DNA from: Branchinecta lynchi
Lineage: Eukaryota; Arthropoda; Branchiopoda; Anostraca; Branchinectidae
Reading direction: 5' to 3'
Assembly (NCBI GenBank): GCA_023053575.1
Contig: JAKZAP010000001.1
Span: 24,384,533-24,448,532 of the forward strand
DNA length: 64,000 nt
Part shown: piece by piece, positions 59,977 to 64,000 of the stretch
Layout: the number at the start of each line of letters is the position of its first letter
How positions within the stretch are numbered: the first letter of the stretch is position 1
Position numbers and translations under genes: made by a program
Notes under the pieces: model-generated
The model's input: only the letters and a program-made list of their open reading frames with translations
Told to the model about the DNA's origin: nothing
The model's database searches: none

Positions 59977-60840
59977 GTAAGTTTCTTGATTTAGTTTTCA
60001 GCCTACCAGGATTGCTGTAATTATTTCAGACAGGGTAAAAGCTTGTAGCTGTCAGAACACTAGCTGTACAGTTTAGTACAACCGACTTTCCATTCAAAGA
60101 GCTTATTCAGTTTCAATTATATTACAATTATCTCTCCTTCTCCGTTTCTCTATTTCTTCCTTGACCAGTCAAGTGATGGAAGCGCCACGCTATGATTGGT
60201 CACGTATAAACTTTTAACATACAAAATAGACCCGTTCCTACAAATTTTTACTACAGCAAGCCTGGCGGGATGAAAGTTTTACCACGATATTGTATAATTC
60301 AGGAATTCTGCGCCTTAAACGTAAGCTTGAACGGTCCTTAAGCTGTTTTGACCGCCATTTGACCTTGAGCCTTCTCTCTGCCAAATCGGCCTCTTTATGT
60401 TGAATTTAATTTGAAATAAACAGAACTTTAACTTGAACTGAACTTGAGCCATATTTGGTTTTGGCCAAACAGAGCATAAAGTACGCAGATCGATTCAACA
60501 TGTCTGCTTCCCTCAGTATTGGCAATCCGAACGGACTGTGCTGTGGTGTGAAACGAACGAGGATATTCAAAACATTCGACGGTATTTATGAAAAAAAACA
60601 AAAAAACTAGAAATTGGCAACATATTTCCGGAGGAATTCCGTCCGATTACCGATCCGGTGAGAAGGTGAAGTAAAGGTACCAATTTTTTTTTTTTTTACG
60701 TTCTTGCCCCCAATTCGACGCCCCAAGGGAACTTTTCAAAACTTACGCCTCTTGCCGGATTTATGGCGAACTACTCGCTGAATTAAGTAATTGTCGAGTT
60801 AAGTATAATTAATAAGATTGTAATAGTTAGGACACGAGAT

Positions 60841-61175
60841 TTTTGGGATCCCAAAAATGTAAGTGGAGGGTATAACCGATGGACATCGCAAAAGTTGTCC
60901 GTCTGTGCGCACTATAACTCTCGAAGGGAATGAGATATTTTGATAAAACTTGATGTGAGGATTCTTTGGGTCAAGAGTAAATTTGATTTCAGATGGGCTC
61001 TGTAGCCCTACATTTAGGGGTGGGAGAGGGGGTTTCAAATTAAGGGGCATTTTTTTTTTTTTTTAAAGCTATTGAGATAGTTTACTTAGAAGTAAGGAGA
61101 CATGCTGAATCCGAATATGAAAGTTATTTTCTTGCCAGACAAGTAGTTCACACGGAATCCGGCGAAAACCGGATA
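60841..61175 (-). mobile_element. R1 repeat, 3' half
   Basis: TTTTGGGATCCCAAAAATGT, GTCCGTCTGTGCGCAC, GATGGGCTCTGTAGCCCTAC, then one GGAATCCGGCGAAAACCGGA module before it breaks off. Confidence 0.82.
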
Positions 61176-61329
61176 CAAAATGTGGTCGACCAGTTTTCGG
61201 CTATGGCAGTCCTTACCCCTTTATTCTCAAACTAGTATAGGCTCTGCGCGTGGATTGCCAAGGTAGCGTTCCACTGAAACGGTTCTAGTGAAGTTATTCC
61301 AACTTACGATGATAAGAAGAGGCGGGTGA

Positions 61330-61825
61330 GCGCCGTATTGGGGGACCCGTCTATTCGCCCACCCGTCGATTCGCCCAACCGTCATTATGCCCAAAATATA
61401 CGTCACATCCCCCACTTTTTCCGACAGTTCGCCTAACCGTCACAAGACCAAAAATATCCGTCGATTCGCCCCCACCCGCTGATTCGCCCCAACCGTCGAT
61501 TCGCCCAACCGTTGATTCACCCACCCGGTCGATTCACCCACCCGTCAATTCGCCTACCGTCGATTCGCCCAGCCTCGGTTTCGTGAAGCGTCAATTCACA
61601 CCCATTTCTAAAATCCGTCGTCTCCCCCACCCGTCGATTCGTCCACCCGTCATAAGACCCAAAAAGTCCGTCACAACCCCCACTTTTTTCCGACGGTTCG
61701 CCTACCCGTCACAAGACCGAAAAAAATCCGTCGATTCGCCCAAAAAATCCGTCACAACCCCCAGGTTTTTTCGGAAAGTTCGCCTACCCGTCACAAGCCC
61801 CAAATATCCGTCGATTCGGCCAATT
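61330..61825. repeat. Minisatellite-like array of CCGTCGATTCGCCCA
   Basis: Around twenty imperfect units of CCGTCGATTCGCCC(A/C)ACC, with a variant CCGTCACAAGACC.AAAA.AT and a longer ~100-bp super-unit (CCCACTTTTTTCCGACGGTT, CGCCTACCCGTCACAAGACC) repeated about three times. Not coding in any consistent frame. Confidence 0.75.
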
Positions 61826-62261
61826 TTCAAAATCAACCTCTGATCTAGCGCGGCCTTTATCACTGTACGCGGTATCAGAAAGCGACTGAGTCGCAGGGGA
61901 GTAATTAAGAAGGGTTACGATACCGTCCCATGTAAATACGGGTGAAAACTAGTCAATAAACCTTGAACCAGATTGATCAGAAGCATGATGTCAGACCTCG
62001 GTGCTGACAATGAAGGAGGAAAAAAGAGGATGAATGCAAGAGTAAAACAAGTTTAAAGAAAGAGGTGGGCTACATATTGCGATTATGTGGTTTGACAAAG
62101 AAAATTATGATGCCACAAGATCAATCAAGTCTCAGTAGAGTGTAAGCACTTCTTACGGATGTCTCTTTCCCAAACTTCCCCTACACAACGAGCTTATTAG
62201 TTTCTTCTCGATCTATTTATCTACTTATCAATCTATTTATATTCTATTTATCAATCACTTT

Positions 62262-63821
62262 TTCGAGTTAGGGAACTTCCAGATGTGCCAGGACGATGAA
62301 ACTTGGCAGGCGTATCAGGGAACCGACCAAACAAACCAGGAAATTATCAGTTTCCCAATCCGACCATCTGCGGGGGAGTAAACGGCGGAGGACTCTTGAA
62401 AATTTAGGGCAGTTTGTCACACCTTTTCGAGTTAGGGTACTTCCAGATGTGCTAGGGCGATAAAAATTGGCAGGCATATCAGGGACCCGACCAAACTAAC
62501 TTGGAAATAATCAGTTCCTGATCCGACCATCTGGGGGGAGTTGAGGGCGGGGCAATCTGGAAAATTGAGTAGTGCGTAACTTTTGAACGGGTGATCGGAT
62601 TGGAATGAAACTTGAAAACTGAACAAACGAAATATCTCTGATGCCCCATCTGAAGTCTGGACCGGATTCGGTAGCTACAGGGAAGTTGGGGGGGGGGGCG
62701 GAAATCTCGAGAAATAGTTGGAATGGAGGGATCGGAGTGAAACTTGCTGGGAAGACCAACACAATTGGACTGGATCCGGACCCTTGGGGGGGGGGGTTGG
62801 AGGGGAGATTCCCTGAATTCCGGTGATGTCAGTTTTGGGGATTTTCTCGACGAAACTTGGTAGGCATTCCAGGGACCCGTCCAAACTAACTTGGAAACAA
62901 TGTCTCGATGCGACCATCTGGGGGGGGGGGGGGGATAATATTGAGTTATGCGTAACTTTGGAACGGATGGTCGGATTTGACTGAACGGGAACGTCGGATT
63001 TGACATATCTCTGGTGATCTTTTTCATGTCCGTACCGGACCCGACAGTTGGGGGGGAGGGAGACCGGAAAATACGTGACTGGCTGATACTGGAGAGATGG
63101 GATGGAACTTCGTGGGAACAACAAAACAGATGCTCTCGATAATTCTTTTTCAGAACTGGATTGGCTCCGGCGACTGTGGGGGGAGTTTGAGGGGGGGGGG
63201 GGGGCGGAATTCCAGTGATCACGAGTTAAGGTACTTCCAGCTGTGCTAGGAAGATACAATTTGGCTGGAATATTAGATATTTGACAAGATCCGAGATCTT
63301 CCAAATCCGACTATTCCTTAAAGTATCGATCTCGACCTCACAGTAAGAAAAATACTTTTAAGCAAAATATACATTTTCATGATCACCATGAGCCCATTTC
63401 ATTTTTGCCTCAAGGCTTTTGCTTACAAATGAAGTTCTGGCTCCCTTAAAGTGCGCATGTTAACTGCGAAGTCGAAAAGTAATTTTTAACAAATGATTCA
63501 TCTCAACTTATGACAGCGGTTTCAACAGCTATGGGGAGTTGGGAGGGGGGTGATCCGAAATCTGAAGAAACGGTTAGAATGGAGGGATCGGAGTTAAACT
63601 TGATGGGAAGAACAAGCATTTATTCTAGATAAATCGATTGCACAATTAAACTGGATCCGGAAACTTGGAGGGTGGGGTGGGTGGAGGGGGGCCTTCCTGA
63701 ATTCCTGTGATTGCGTTTTTCAAGACGAAACTTGGCAGGCATATAAGGGATCCGATCAATCTGACAGAGCCCTTACCTACTACATACAGGTGCAAGTGCC
63801 ATATGAGCTTATAGCTCTTGT
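62262..63821 (-). mobile_element. R2 repeat, reversed, 3' end missing
   Basis: The 5' end is at 63821 (reverse of AACAAGAGCTATAAGCTCAT, ATGGCACTTG). ~155-bp modules are clearest at 62262-62410 and 62415-62570 (CGAGTTAGGG.ACTTCCAGAT, GAAACTTGGCAGGC). About 63340-63500 is inserted non-R2 sequence related to 49790-49950. The 247-codon and 209-codon minus ORFs here are repeat translations. Confidence 0.8.
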
Positions 63822-64000
63822 TCTCTTACTTTATCCGGTTTGCACCGTCAAATTTGATTAAAGCTTTGTTTTAAGGCCAAGTATCAGGCTCAATAATTAA
63901 CACACCTAGTTTCGTGCCGTTGAAAAACGGTAAGTAATGTCCTGTAAAGTTTTTTTTTTCAAGGTTATCTTTATTTGCAAAAAAATCTATCGTTATCACT

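Noticed and set aside
62479..63304. Long minus-strand ORFs (247 and 209 codons)
   Set aside because: Overlapping frames made of Pro/Ser-rich translations of R2 modules; the same motifs (SPT..G) appear in every R2 copy in differing frames.

Overview
The window looks like nuclear DNA of a multicellular animal, probably an invertebrate; I cannot name the species. It carries split genes with GT..AG introns, long repeat-filled introns, non-LTR retrotransposons, hAT and Tc1/mariner-type elements and a great deal of AT-rich unique DNA. There is no operon structure, and nearly all open frames longer than 60 codons are repeat translations or chance.

Two real genes are recognisable, both on the minus strand. 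(1) Positions 20-24075 hold eight exons of an ABCC1/MRP-type ABC transporter, read right to left. Junction phases agree at every splice. They encode most of the N-terminal membrane domain TMD0, the L0 linker and the start of TMD1. The first exon and everything from the middle of TMD1 to the two ATPase domains lie outside or were not found. (2) Positions 46142-55141 hold the last two exons of a SENP1/2-type SUMO protease, with the catalytic His and Asp in one exon and the catalytic Cys in the other, 8.6 kb apart. The His/Asp exon has a decayed tandem copy just upstream that is split by a 275-bp insertion. A possible plus-strand exon of unknown function sits at 59771-59976.

The rest is mostly mobile DNA. 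Two dominant families are called R1 and R2 here. R1 (about 1.1 kb) has a 5' stem-loop ACAAGACC..GGGTCTTGT, internal ~128-bp modules rich in CCGG, a GACAGACGGACGGACAGAC run and a 3' palindrome TTTTGGGATCCCAAAA. R2 (about 2.3 kb when full length) starts ACAAGAGCTA..CATATGGCACTTGT, carries ~110-160-bp modules and ends with a GACAGACCGAC..GGACAGA run followed by a hairpin built on ATATGGCACTTG. The two share no obvious overall identity but have the same plan, which suggests two members of one class of non-autonomous element.

Layout: 1-24.1 kb ABCC gene (introns with R1 copies, a nested LINE, a Mutator-like element carrying an exon-like module, a 3.4-kb element with long inverted ends, and a young R2 copy). 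24.1-46.1 kb repeat-rich DNA, with hAT elements showing perfect 8-bp target duplications, a second young R2, a large inverted duplication (35-39 kb) and a foldback element (40-41 kb). 46.1-55.9 kb SENP gene and its duplicated exon. 56-64 kb more repeats, a Tc1/mariner MITE, a 'GTCGATTCGCCC' minisatellite and a reversed R2. The genes show no functional link beyond sharing a strand.
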